In this document: positions 33,360 through 44,005 of the stretch, piece by piece
Layout: each line of letters starts with the position of its first letter
Position numbering within the stretch: the first letter of the stretch is position 1
DNA from: Agapanthus africanus
Lineage: Eukaryota; Streptophyta; Magnoliopsida; Asparagales; Amaryllidaceae
Reading direction: 5' to 3'
DNA: 64,000 nt
Assembly (NCBI GenBank): GCA_030015575.1
Contig: CM057337.1
Span: 340,638,583-340,702,582 of the forward strand
Notes under the pieces: model-generated
Seen by the model: the letters and a program-made list of their open reading frames with translations, nothing else
Told to the model about the DNA's origin: nothing
The model's database searches: none
Translations under genes and position numbers: made by a program

Positions 33360-34954
33360 AGGACTGATTGGTAGAGATTCTGCGTGTTCAAGTTTTAGTT
33401 AATTACCGCAATCAAGACGGTTTCGCTTGTAGCTAGCCGGTTGAGTACGGGTCGTCCACAGGGAGATGGGAATCTTTTTCTATGTGCTTTAACGAGTTAA
33501 GTCCAGTTTTCCAGATTTGTTTGTGATTATCTAAGTGTTAAAATGATATGTAAAGAGAGCTTGTTAGGGTTAGGATTAGGTTAGTTTGAGTTAGGAGTCC
33601 CTCACTTCTTTCATTGCCACTCTTAATATCGGTGTTACGGTAATCGGCAACAACGGGGATTAGCACGATTAGGAAGGAACTTGCGAGTATAGGCTAGGCT
33701 TTCCAACGCATAAGTTCTTCCTTTTGGTGCTTGTCCGTCCGTTCTTGGCTCTTAGCCATAACCTCCGGTTAATTCAACCACAACCGGTCTCACTACGGAA
33801 TCACCGCTATCATGTAGGATAGGGTGCCGTAAGGAGCGGATTGTGGTTCAATTAACGGGAGTCGATTTAAGATGTTGGGCAAGGAAAGAGTGAGAGAGAT
33901 TTCCTTCTCTCAAACTTCCCTTATCCTACCCTAACAAGTATGGAAACTACTCACCCATAATACGGAAAAATAAAACAAAAGAAGAAGATAGAAAGAAGGA
34001 GATTAGAAGATAACAACTAGTTATTTGCGACCTCACCTTAGCAAGGATCAAGCGTAAGCATCATGGTTGTTTTAAGGAGAAAGAAAAAAAGAGAAGAAAG
34101 AAACAACAAGAAATAACAACAACTAAGTTAACAAATGAAAATTACAACAATTAACAAGTTAACTAAAGAACAAGACAAGCATGATAAGTAAATGGTTCTT
34201 CTTTATTCATCATTCTTCACTCACAAAACCTCACTACAAGATTTTTAATGGAGAAGAGATGAGAAGAGGAAGAAGAAACAAGTATTCTAAACCTAGAAAA
34301 ATACAAGATTATGCACCCCCTTGGCTTCACAAGTTCTGGACTATTTATAGGCAGGAAACTGAAAATATAGGGCAACCAGCAGAACACAAAGGAAAAGACC
34401 AATCTACCCCTGAAGATTGGACAATTGTAGCGCCAGTATGGCCGCGGATCCGCGGCCTATACCCCCTATTGGCCGCGGATCCGCGGCCCTATGGTGGAGT
34501 CAGGGCGTGGGCTTTCCTGTACTGCCCTGGTCTGCTGTCCCCTTTTGTCTGGTACATGTATTTTCTGATAATATTTCCACATTTCTTCCAGAATTCTAGT
34601 GGATCAAAAGGTGATTGGACATGGATCTTTTGTCATGATTTTCTTGAGCTCCGCGTAGATTTCTTGGATCTTGTGTTGCCAATGAGCCTTGTGCATGAAG
34701 GTGACAATCGCTTTGCCATTTTGTCTCCTAAACTGGTGTGTGGCAACAGACAGATAAAGAGCGGAGACCCGTGTTTTATCTGTGGTTGGCAGGAACCCGG
34801 ATTTTGTCGTGTTTTTCCATGGATTTCACCGTTTAGAGCCGAGAACCTGTATCCTGCAATTGACTAGCAAACACGGCTCAAGAGTACCTACCGATATGCA
34901 ATGTGATAAAAATTGGGCGGTATGAAAATGCAAAAATCTGATATGAACAAGGAC
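33360..34954 (-). repeat. Solo LTR of Athila element F with target duplication AGGAC
   Basis: The LTR occupies 33365-34949 (1585 bp). AGGAC lies on both sides (33360-33364 and 34950-34954). Its ends on the plus strand are TG...CA. It is the same length as 57313-58897, and I count about 29 differences (near 1.8%). It has no Athila interior, so it is a solo LTR left by LTR-LTR recombination. It sits at exactly the same place in G as the intact F LTR at 57313. Confidence 0.9.
34440..34488. repeat. Perfect twin palindrome in the solo F LTR
   Basis: GGCCGCGGATCCGCGGCC occurs twice (34440-34457 and 34471-34488), 31 bp apart start to start, with a 13-base spacer. Each unit is a perfect 18 bp palindrome. 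The other F LTR has the same pair at 58388-58436 with one CG to TG change. Confidence 0.92.
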
Positions 34955-36440
34955 GCAGATGATCAGAGAAGTACCAGAACGGAATCGTCCCTGTTAACAC
35001 ACCTGACAGGGCCGATGAGACGATGAATTGCGAGATTGGTAATCCACAGAGGAGATAAGGACTCAGAGACAGAGGACGCCAGACCATGAACAGGAGGCAA
35101 GTAGATATCTTGCGCTGCTAGTATTGGATGCACCGACACCTTCCTGACTTTGAAGGACGATATACCGACGACGGTATTTATGATTTGTGATTTTGTGATT
35201 CGATTATCACGTATCCTTCACCTTGGATTTCGGTATTTTGGGCGATCTATTCGCATGATTTAGTCTTGATGGCTGAGTTCCATGATATTTGTTTTCGTGC
35301 ACCATGGTTGTACCTACTGGGTTTTATATTTTGCACATAGTTATTACGTTTGAGGTATTGATTGTGATTTCATGCCTATTTTATACCGGTGAATTGATTT
35401 ACACTTCCAGCATAGTTTTCATGTACTTTTAGTGTTTTGATTTGATTTGTGCACGCTGATGCACATGGTTGTGAGCTTATACACCGCGGTATACCTGATT
35501 TGGATTGAGCCGTATAGTATACCGTCGATTTTGATTTTGATATTGATGTTGATTTCTTGCACTCCGTGCATTTGATTTGGATTTTTGTGCGTGTTGAGCG
35601 CATGTTTTGAGATACGATTTTGGTGCACACCAGATGCACTAAATCGGGATTCCTTGTGCATGTCAAATGCACTTGATTTTGCTGTCAGGCATGCCCGTTG
35701 CCTTTGGCAGATGTTTCGTGCACACCCGTTGCACCTAGATGATGTTTCTGTGCATATGTATGGCACATATATGGATTTTGATTTCCGTGCGCACCAGACG
35801 CACGTGTCATATATATGCATATTTTTAGGATTTATTCCTTATGGACCGGTACGTTTTTATGATATTTGCTATTTGTTTTCGTACTGAGCAGGACTAGTCA
35901 GAGGACATTGCCTGGATATACTTTTCTTGCATTGTTAGTTATCGAAAGGATTTCAAAAAAGAAAGCTACAGTCTCAGTATTTACCTACGTGTCTGATATG
36001 ACACGAAACGTTTAAAACAAGGAAATCCTTCTAAATTGTTTTCAAAACGGCGGAACGTACATATTAAACAAAGGATATATACGTATATGGTTATTTATTA
36101 TAATAGACGTCCGCCACTGTGCAGTGTTATGCGCATCGTACAGCGACTTAAAAAGATTTGGCATGCATTTACTTCAGCTATTTACATGTATAGTTCTGAT
36201 TTATATCATATTGGTTTTATTTTGGATTTGACATTTGTGTCTTTACCATGACTCTGATGATTGCGGGATGCTAGACGGAGGTTTGATTTTGAGTTATCTT
36301 CTCATTGTTCATGCGCATGCATTGCGCTATAATGCGTTTTCTGTATTGATGATTTCGGAACCCTGACGACTTGGACTTTTTACTGAAATATTTTAGTATT
36401 TGAGGGGTTTAAATTTAAATTCGGGGACCGAATTTCTTTA
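34955..36440 (+). other. Element G 3' internal region, left copy
   Basis: This is non-coding and about 98-99% like 58903-60390. It contains the GTGCAC hairpin array (35440-35815). It ends in the GGGGACCGAATTTCTTTAAG phrase before the purine tract. Confidence 0.8.
35440..35815 (+). repeat. GTGCAC mini-hairpin array, left copy of G
   Basis: About eight units such as GTGCACACCAGATGCAC, GTGCATGTCAAATGCAC, GTGCACACCCGTTGCAC and GTGCGCACCAGACGCAC lie 35-50 bp apart. Each has a 5-base stem and a 7-base loop. Loops vary while stems covary (GTGCA/TGCAC, GTGCG/CGCAC). A duplicate lies at 59389-59765, and element H has the inverse. Confidence 0.75.
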
Positions 36441-36452
36441 AGGGGGGAAGAT
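36441..36452 (+). other. Polypurine tract of G, left copy
   Basis: AGGGGGGAAGAT directly precedes the LTR start TGCAATATTTCAG. The right copy at 60390-60401 is the same. Confidence 0.85.
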
Positions 36453-38394
36453 TGCAATATTTCAGAAAAATAAAATATTATTTTTGGGAATTTTTATAAT
36501 TTAATTTTAATTTTAATGAATATTTTAATATTTCGGTATAATTAAATACCGATAAATGGGAAAAAATTTGGAAAATTATAGAAATTACTAAAAGTGGGTG
36601 TTTTTTGTGAATTATGCAAATTTTAAGTTTTTATGATTAGTTTGACACTAATTTAGTGCTAATCGCGATTAAAAATCGCTAATCGGATTTTTAGCATATT
36701 TGTGCAAAACATGCACCATATCTTTTTAGACTTGTTACATATTTTTCCATGGCTTTCCTACATGTTTTATTATGGCATTCTTGCATGGTTGTTAATTAGA
36801 GAGAATGAGAAAAAGAAAAGAAAAGATAAACGGAAAATGAATAAAGAAAGGAGGTATGGGTAAGAGAGAGAGAGAGAGAGAGATGTGAGGGGTCAACCAT
36901 GGTATGCCCCTTGTTCTCATTGCATTATCTTCATCTTTTTCTTCTTCCCTTCCCCTCAAAACTGCTGCCCTCTCTCTCCCTCCCCCTCAAAGACCTCACA
37001 ACACCATTAAAACCCTTCCAAACCCTCGTTCCCACTTCACAAATTTTGTGCACAAGCTTACAAGCCACCCTTTGGACAAAGAAAAATCATATTTTGGTGC
37101 TGTAGGGGATTCTTGGGTCCCAAATGAGGTAATCATTCCATCCTTAAGGTAGAATTTCCATTCTCTTAGCATCCATGTTAGTTTAGAACCGATATTGTGT
37201 GGTTTTGGTGAACTTTTGAAATTCCAAGTTAGGGTTTAGGGTTTGAATTGATTTCAAAGGTGAATTGAGGTGTAATTAGGGACTATAACCCCTGTTGTGA
37301 TGTTACATTGGACTAAACCAGAAACTAGAAACCCGGAATACGGATTTAGAAAAAACGATATCGGAAGAATTGTTGATTCTGTGATTGTATTTGGAAATCT
37401 GCTAACACCCGGGTCACCTGAAAATATTTTTGCATAGACAGTGATACATGCAGGCACCTAGGAGGCATCACCCAAAACCCTAGCCCCTACCTCCCCAACC
37501 AGGCCGCAGATTTAATCCTGATGGCCGCAAATTGTGGTCTGGGTCCCACCATTTTGATTCGTGTTTCTTTCATGGCTCCATCTCCAGTAAACTAGACCCT
37601 TGGCATATGCAACTTTGGTTGTTTTGATCTAGGGTGAAATTTGGGACCATTTTCAATAGTTGATGTTTCGATTCAGGTTTCGTTTTGCGTATTTTGCATT
37701 CTGGATTTTTGTGTCTGTGTTGTACCTCGATCATTCGAAGTTTGTACGACGATATTGAGGGTTGCTTGGTGGTTTTGAAAGCGTAGTCTATAGGTTCTAA
37801 CCTATATGCCTTAGCGTGATGTTTTGGTATTCCCGATGTGATTTTAATACGCATTCCGATTGTGTATCTATGTAGGTACCTTCACGTGGGTTTCATACGA
37901 TGAAGAAGATGAAGGCAATATCGACACCGACACACAAGAAGCAGGTGAGTAGATTATGTCTACGGGGGAAGTCGGGTGGATGGCGTATAGCACCCCCGCA
38001 GTTCGATATCTAGTATACTATATATACTATATATATATATATATGATAGCTTATAGTGTGTCGTGGATATTTGAGATGAAATTAGGTGTACTAGGGTTAG
38101 ATTAGGGTGTAGGAGTAAACTTGTATAGTTCCTAGTTGCGAACCCTAGAATAGGCTTACACCCATATGCACACACCTGCATATTTGTTATACATATACTT
38201 AGGTGATGAGGTTAGTGTATGATGTTTGGAGATGAGTCGATTAAGATTGGGCTTATTGTGATTCGTATTTGGGATACGACGTGTGATTTTAGCGGGCCTT
38301 TGGACGTGTGTTTCACACACGCATTCGTAATTACCTAGATGGTATCGATTTGTACTAGACGTAGATCAGTACCCAAGATCATGAGATATGATGA
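36453..38394 (+). repeat. 3' LTR of element G, left copy, truncated
   Basis: It follows the G LTR to about position 1940 and stops at 38394. There the sequence switches to F interior instead of continuing as at 62340 (TAAGGATACCTG). It shares derived bases with the copy at 60402 that the 5' LTR lacks (for example CCAAACCCTCGTTCCC), so the two are duplicates of one 3' LTR. A (GA)n run lies at 36862-36883 and (TA)n at 38029-38044. Confidence 0.88.
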
Positions 38395-39990
38395 GCATGT
38401 GCAACAAGCCGTTAAACCTCTAGGTGTCCCTAGTAGGAGGAGTGTTGTCTCCTGAGGGTTTTCAGCGGATACTACCCACAAAATCCGGTCAAGCTAGTTT
38501 TGTAAAATAACTAAGATTCAAACCCTAAAGTTTTGTTTCAGAAAATAACAATTCTATTATCCTAAGTCTAGACTATCGAACCTTTATTTTTCACACCTTG
38601 CTTCTTATTTAACTACAGATTTTATATGTCTTTACGTGCAGTGCAAATAGTGTCGTTAAGTTTCCAGAAGGATCGATTTACGTCATCATGTCACACAATA
38701 AAGCCCAGAAATTTTTTTTGAAAGGTTCACATAAGTTTTATAAAGAGTTAAGTATTTTTCAAGTTTCGTTTTCCAGTAAAGTTTCAACTTTAGAATTTCT
38801 ATCTTCCTTAACAGGAAATCAGGTCTTATTTTTCACTACACATTTTTCTTGTTTTCATTTCATACACACCTCTGTGAACGTGCAATAGTCTTTATCATAG
38901 AATAAAACCTTCATATCTCCGCTAAATTTTTTATAAAAGCCTGTCTTTTATCAAGATTATTCTCACACAAAGAACCGTTAGGAATTTTAACTCGGAGAGA
39001 ACACTTGCTTGACTTTGTTTTAAACTGGACTTTCTAGGTTTCTTAGCGAGTTTTGGGCCAATGCACCCAAACCAGTTGGCTTTAGGGCATTAGGTGTAGA
39101 AACACCCCAGCGGACTTAATTACTCAAGTTACCTAGGTCCACAAACAAAAGACAGTTGGGCGTGAAAATCATGATGATTTAATACGAACGGAGATATAGC
39201 CGGCAGTTCAATTATTTTTTGGATAAAAGACGTGTTTAGTGGGTTTTGGTGTGTAATCATTCCAATCAAGTTCTAGATGGGTTATTTTTCAGACTTAGTT
39301 CCAATTAAGGCATCAATAACATTCCTTCATATTCACTCACTTCATAAACTATTCTTGATATTACTTATTTCCGAACAAACCTATTTGATCCTCAGAAAAT
39401 CATTTATCCGTTTAAAAGTTTTTAGACATAAAAAGACTTGTCATCTAATTTCCAAAAACTCACGACACGTGTAGTGTGATGTAAAGACGTATATCAGCTA
39501 TAGTTAACTTTAAAGGAGGGTTATCTTTCAGGTTTTCAAAATCTAAACATAAGATTTAGTTATTCTTATTTTATCAAACAAAACCGTCGAAATGTTGAAT
39601 CAGAGTCCTCCCACTAGCTAACTTGACAGAAAAGTTTTTATGTTTTTAGAAAATTTTCAGATTTTTATGGATTTTATGGATTTAAATATGCAGATGCAAA
39701 ATATAAATATGAATGCGAAGGTAAGAAATGCGTACCGAGCGTACCCCCAAACTTAAACTGGACAGTGTCCTCACTGTCATTGCATGAAGAGATTATGTGA
39801 AGGGTCAAAATTGTCGGTTAGCGATACACAAAAGTTTTATTTTTTTTTTGTTGTTTTTGTTTTTAAAGAAAAGAAAAAGAATATCCAAAAAAATGTACAA
39901 AATGGTATATACATACCCCCAAACTTATCTGGAACAGTGTCCACTTGTTCTTGGCTGGATAACCAAAGTTTGGAGGTAGGCAGAGGAAGA
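38395..39990 (-). other. Element F 3' region after pol, non-coding, truncated
   Basis: Athila elements can carry an env-like frame here, but I see none. Two similar segments containing GTTTGGGGGTA on the minus strand lie at about 39903-39950 and 39741-39785; they may be purine-tract-like sites. The 3' LTR expected at the low end is missing because the left edge is a breakpoint against the G LTR. Confidence 0.65.
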
Positions 39991-40590
39991 TCATGCAGGG
40001 TAAACCGGCTCCTGTAAGAACAGGAGCTCTGTTGGTTCGGCGCTAAGGTACGGTTTTAGTCGGTGTCCGTTTACTTTGAAGAATGAACCGTCCTTTGGAT
40101 TTTCCAAATCCACAGCACCATGCGGATACACATTCCACACAAAATACGGCCCTTTCCAGCGAGATCTGAACTTTCCTGGATGGAAGTGAAGTCGGGTGTC
40201 GTAAAGCAGTACCTGCTGACCAGGTACGAAAGTTTTGCGCAAAAGGTGTTTATCGTGAAACACCTTCGTTCGATTCTTAACGACAACCGCGTTATCGTAA
40301 GCCTCATCCCTAAGCTCGCTCAGTTTGTTCAACTGCAGCTTCCGATGGTTGCCCGCATCTTCGAGAGACAGATTCACCTCATTTATCGCCCAAAATGCGC
40401 GATGCTCTATTTCGACAGGTAGGTGGCAGGCTTTTCCGTACACAAGCCGATAGGGAGACATGCCAAGGTCGGTCTTATAAGCGGTTCGAAATGCCCAAGG
40501 GGCATCAGTGAGTTTCAGCGACCAATCCTTACGGTTCTTGGAAACCGTCTTCTCCAGTATCTGCTTGATTTGCCGATTTGAAACTTCGGC
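39991..40590 (-). pseudogene. pol: Element F pol: integrase C-terminal part
   Basis: It continues the integrase frame after an in-frame TAG at 40591-40593. Next come [14 protein letters not shown], which holds the DDE glutamate, and [18 protein letters not shown]. The Athila-typical [20 protein letters not shown] starts at 40461. A C-terminal segment with [20 protein letters not shown] ends at a TGA (39991-39993). The TAG replaces the glutamine in the usual SGQAE phrase, consistent with CAG to TAG. Confidence 0.88.
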
Positions 40591-42612
40591 CTACCCGCAG
40601 GTTTGGGGGTGGTAGGGCGTGGATAGCTTATGATTAATGGAATATTTCCGCATCAAGGCCTCGAAAGTCTTGTTGCAGAAATGACTTCCATTGTCGCTAA
40701 TGATCGCTCGGGGGTGCCCAAAACGGGAGAAAATGTTTTCTTTAAGAAACCTAACAACAACCTTGTTGTCATTAGTCCGGCTGGGCACAGCCTCGACCCA
40801 TTTAGAGACGTAATCAACAGCGAGAAGGATGTACAAGTTCCCGAAAGTGCTGGGAAACGGCCCCATGAAATCTATCCCCCAAACATCGAAAATCTCCACA
40901 ACCAAAATCGGTTGGAGCGGCATCTCGTTCCTCCGGGATATCCGGCCCAAGTGTTGGCACCGGGAGCAAGTCTTGCAATAGTCATGAGCGTCTTTGAAGA
41001 GTTGTGGCCAGTAGAAACCACATTGCAAGATCTTCTCAGCTGTCTTTCTGGGGCCAAAATGCCCGCCACACGCTTGATCGTGGCAAAATGACAGCACACT
41101 CTTGAATTCCTCGTCAGGGACACACCGACGAATAATCTGGTCAGGACAGTACTTGAACAAATAGGGTTCGTCCCAGTAAAAGTGTTTTACTTGGGATAAG
41201 AAGCGAAGTCTGTCCTGACTTGACCATTCAGTCGGTAGTAATCCCGTGGCCAAATAGTTCACAATATCTGCGAACCAGGGTTCGCAAGATACTGTCAAGA
41301 GCTGTTCATCCGGGAAAACGTCGTTGATCGGAATTGGAAGCGAAGGCGAAGAAGGAAGTCGTGAGAGATGGTCGGCAACTACGTTTTCACATCCTCGTTT
41401 GTCCTTAATGACAAGGTCAAACTCTTGAAGCAAGAGGATCCAACGGATTAACCGAGATTTTGCATCTTTCTTCGCAAAAAGATGGCGCAGAGCAGAATGG
41501 TCGGTGTAGACAATGACTGGAGAGCCGATGAGGTAGGGCCTGAACTTTTCTAAAGCAAATACAATAGCCAAGAATTCCTTCTCAGTTGTTGTATAATTGA
41601 GCTGGGCATCGTTCAGGGTTCGGCTCGCATAATAGATTACGTGCGGCATCTTGTTGATGTGTTGTCCAAGGACAGCACCAATGGCAAAGTCGGATGCATC
41701 GTACATAATCTCAAATGGGTGCGTCCAGTCAGGGGAAGAAAGAATGGGAGCAGAAGTGAGTGAGCGTTTCAATGACTCGAATGCAGTCAGACAGCTCGAG
41801 TTGAAGTCGAATGGCCTATCCTTAGCCAGCAAAAGAGTCAAGGGCCTAGCAATCTTGCTAAAGTCCTTGATGAACCGTCTATGGAAACCGGCATGGCCAA
41901 GGAAGGCTCGGATATCTCTGACGCAACGGGGAGGAGGTAGATTGGAAATGACCTCAATCTTTGCTTTGTCAACCTCTATGCCATTTTGCGAGATGATATG
42001 TCCTAAGACAATACCTTCGTGCACCATGAAGTGGCACTTCTCCCAATTCAAAGTGAGATTCTTGTCCTTACATCGGGTAAGGACAGCGTCAAGATGCAGC
42101 AAACACTCGTTGAAGGAATCACCGAAGATGGAGAAATCATCCATGAAAATCTCCAGAAATTTTTCCACCATGTCTGTGAATATTCCCATCATACACAGCT
42201 GGAAGGTAGCGGGCGCATTGCATAACCCAAAGGGCATGCGACGATATGCAAACGTGCCGAAAGGACAAGTGAAAGTGGTCTTGTCCTGGTCTTTTTCGGC
42301 GATGGGAATTTGATTATAGCCGGAGTAGCCATCAAGAAAACAGTAGTACTCGTGTCCGGCCAATCGTTCGAGCATTTGGTCAATGAAAGGTAGCGGAAAG
42401 TGGTCTTTCCGCGTTGCGGCGTTGAGTTTTCTGTAATCGATGCATACTCGCCACCCAGTTTGGGTGCGAGTAGGGATTAACTCGTTCGCCTCGTTGGTTA
42501 TGACCGTGATGCCCGACTTCTTGGGGACAACATGAATGGGGCTAACCCACTGGCTATCAGAGATAGGGTAAATGATACCACTATCTAGACATTTTACGAT
42601 CTCCTTCTTCAC
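40591..42612 (-). CDS. pol: Element F pol: RT, RNase H and integrase core
   Basis: This is an open stretch of 673 codons flanked by in-frame stops (TAG 42616-42618 upstream, TAG 40591-40593 downstream). The RT starts with [20 protein letters not shown] and [16 protein letters not shown]. The catalytic FMDD, a Gypsy variant of YxDD, is at 42135-42146 (about residue 156). RNase H follows ([13 protein letters not shown] near residue 300, [18 protein letters not shown]). The integrase zinc region has [11 protein letters not shown] and CKTCSRCQ. The core has [10 protein letters not shown] and IISDNGSHF, the first two catalytic aspartates. All key residues visible are intact. The third catalytic residue lies beyond the downstream TAG. 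It is part of one polyprotein, not a separate gene. Confidence 0.9.
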   Translation of the reverse strand: MKKEIVKCLDSGIIYPISDSQWVSPIHVVPKKSGITVITNEANELIPTRTQTGWRVCIDYRKLNAATRKDHFPLPFIDQMLERLAGHEYYCFLDGYSGYNQIPIAEKDQDKTTFTCPFGTFAYRRMPFGLCNAPATFQLCMMGIFTDMVEKFLEIFMDDFSIFGDSFNECLLHLDAVLTRCKDKNLTLNWEKCHFMVHEGIVLGHIISQNGIEVDKAKIEVISNLPPPRCVRDIRAFLGHAGFHRRFIKDFSKIARPLTLLLAKDRPFDFNSSCLTAFESLKRSLTSAPILSSPDWTHPFEIMYDASDFAIGAVLGQHINKMPHVIYYASRTLNDAQLNYTTTEKEFLAIVFALEKFRPYLIGSPVIVYTDHSALRHLFAKKDAKSRLIRWILLLQEFDLVIKDKRGCENVVADHLSRLPSSPSLPIPINDVFPDEQLLTVSCEPWFADIVNYLATGLLPTEWSSQDRLRFLSQVKHFYWDEPYLFKYCPDQIIRRCVPDEEFKSVLSFCHDQACGGHFGPRKTAEKILQCGFYWPQLFKDAHDYCKTCSRCQHLGRISRRNEMPLQPILVVEIFDVWGIDFMGPFPSTFGNLYILLAVDYVSKWVEAVPSRTNDNKVVVRFLKENIFSRFGHPRAIISDNGSHFCNKTFEALMRKYSINHKLSTPYHPQTCG

Positions 42613-42615
42613 AGC

Positions 42616-43672
42616 CTATTTCATGACTGGATTGAGACGTCTTTGTGGATCCCGGGCTGGTTTGGCATCATCCATCAGATGAATGTGATGCTCAACGATC
42701 AGGGGACTAATCCCCTTGATGTCCGCCATGGACCAGCCAAAAGCTTGCCTGTTGCTGTGCAAGACCGCGAGAAGGGCTTTCTCTTGCTCGGGAGCTAGAG
42801 AAGCCGAGATGATGACAGGTAGGGTCTCGTTCTCACCCAAGTAGGCGTACTTAAGGTGAGACGGCAAAGGCTTGAGTTCGAGCGTGGGAGGAGAAACGAT
42901 TGAAGGCAAGATTGGTGAAACGGTCTCGAACTCAAAAGATTCCAGCAAAGGTTCAAAACGAGTGTAAGCGACCGAGTCGGATGGTTCAGGTAACTCATCC
43001 GGAAATTCGAAGGATTCAAACTCGGGTTGCGTGCGGCTAAGATCGTTCAAGAACGTGAAACACTCGTAGTCGTTGTCGGGCGCAGAAACAGCAGCAGGTT
43101 TGAGGAGGAACGCACTAGTGGCGTCAAGATTATCGTGATCAAACAGAAACTCCTCGAATTCACATTCTTCTGGGGTGATCTCCTGGATCGAGCAGACATC
43201 CAGTATATGAGCATTAGGTTCGGAGGGCTGATTCCCCAACCTAAAAATGTTGAGTTCAATCATCATATTTCCAAAAGATAGGTTCATCGAACCATTGCGA
43301 CAATTGATCACAGCATTTGAGGTTGCAAGGAATGGGCGACCGAGTATCACCGGAATTTGATTCCGGGGGTTAGCTACAGGCTGTGTGTCTAATACAATGA
43401 AGTCAACGGGGAATATGAAGTCCCCGACTTTGATTAACACATCTTCTAGCTCACCCCTAGGATGGGTGATCGATCGGTCGGCCATTTGGAGAGTGCAGTG
43501 TGTGGGTTTCAGCTCTCCGACGTCTAATTGCTCTTATACTGAGTACGGAAGCAGGTTAATACTGGCACCAAAATCTAATAGTGCGCGGTTGATGTTCTTA
43601 TCCCCAATGGTAATAGAAATCGTAGGACAGCCAGGGTCCTTCCGTTTTTGTGGTAAAGATTGGGTAAGGGCA
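42616..43672 (-). pseudogene. pol: Element F pol: aspartic protease and RT entry region
   Basis: The retropepsin site reads LLDFGASINLLPYSV, with DFG at 43567-43575. A TAA at 43534-43536 follows where a tyrosine is usual. From 43485 the frame is open: ADRSITHPRGELEDVLIKVG, PVILGRPFLATSNAVI, a variable linker, then the start of the RT region (LHSNRQAFGWSMADIKGISP). It closes at TAG 42616-42618 and resumes in the same frame in the RT segment. A one-base shift near 43680 separates it from the gag side. Confidence 0.85.
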
Positions 43673-44005
43673 TCACTCAGCACTAGCCAAGAAAACTTTC
43701 TTGGGTACCTGAGACTTCCTCTTTTTCGTGCACAAGTCCTTTAAGATTTTAGCGTAGGACGGGACTTGTTGGACAGCATCTAAAAGAGGAATGTTAATTT
43801 TAACCTGCTTAAATAACTCCAGAATCTTCTCCATTTGAGGATTTTGTTTATTAGACCTCAATCGGTTTGGAAATGGGACATTTTTTAAATTGGTTGAGTC
43901 TAATGCTTGTGGAGGAGATTGTGGAGTAGGAACGGATCCCAGAACAGGTGTTTTCGTGGAGTGAGAAGTGGGTCCATTCAAAGCAGAAGAAGAGGAAGGA
44001 GAGCC
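43673..44005 (-). pseudogene. Element F gag-pol: spacer between zinc knuckle and protease
   Basis: In frame with gag after the TAA at 44006-44008. Recognisable Athila phrases are MEKILELFKQVKINIPLLDA and QVPSYAKILKDLCTKKRKS. It ends at TGA 43673-43675. The expected continuation lies one base out of register. Confidence 0.78.

Noticed and set aside
35440-35815. CRISPR-like array
   Set aside because: Units are short, variable inverted repeats without constant direct repeats or unique spacers, and the context is a plant retrotransposon.
33365-38394. A 5 kb LTR of F spanning 33365-38394 and 57313-62339
   Set aside because: The 5 kb identity is explained better: F LTR ends at 34949/58897 with TG...CA and AGGAC, and the rest is G interior and G LTR, which continues smoothly past 62339.
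38395-39990. Env-like frame expected in some Athila elements
   Set aside because: No frame longer than about 80 codons is present on the minus strand and no transmembrane or signal segment was seen.
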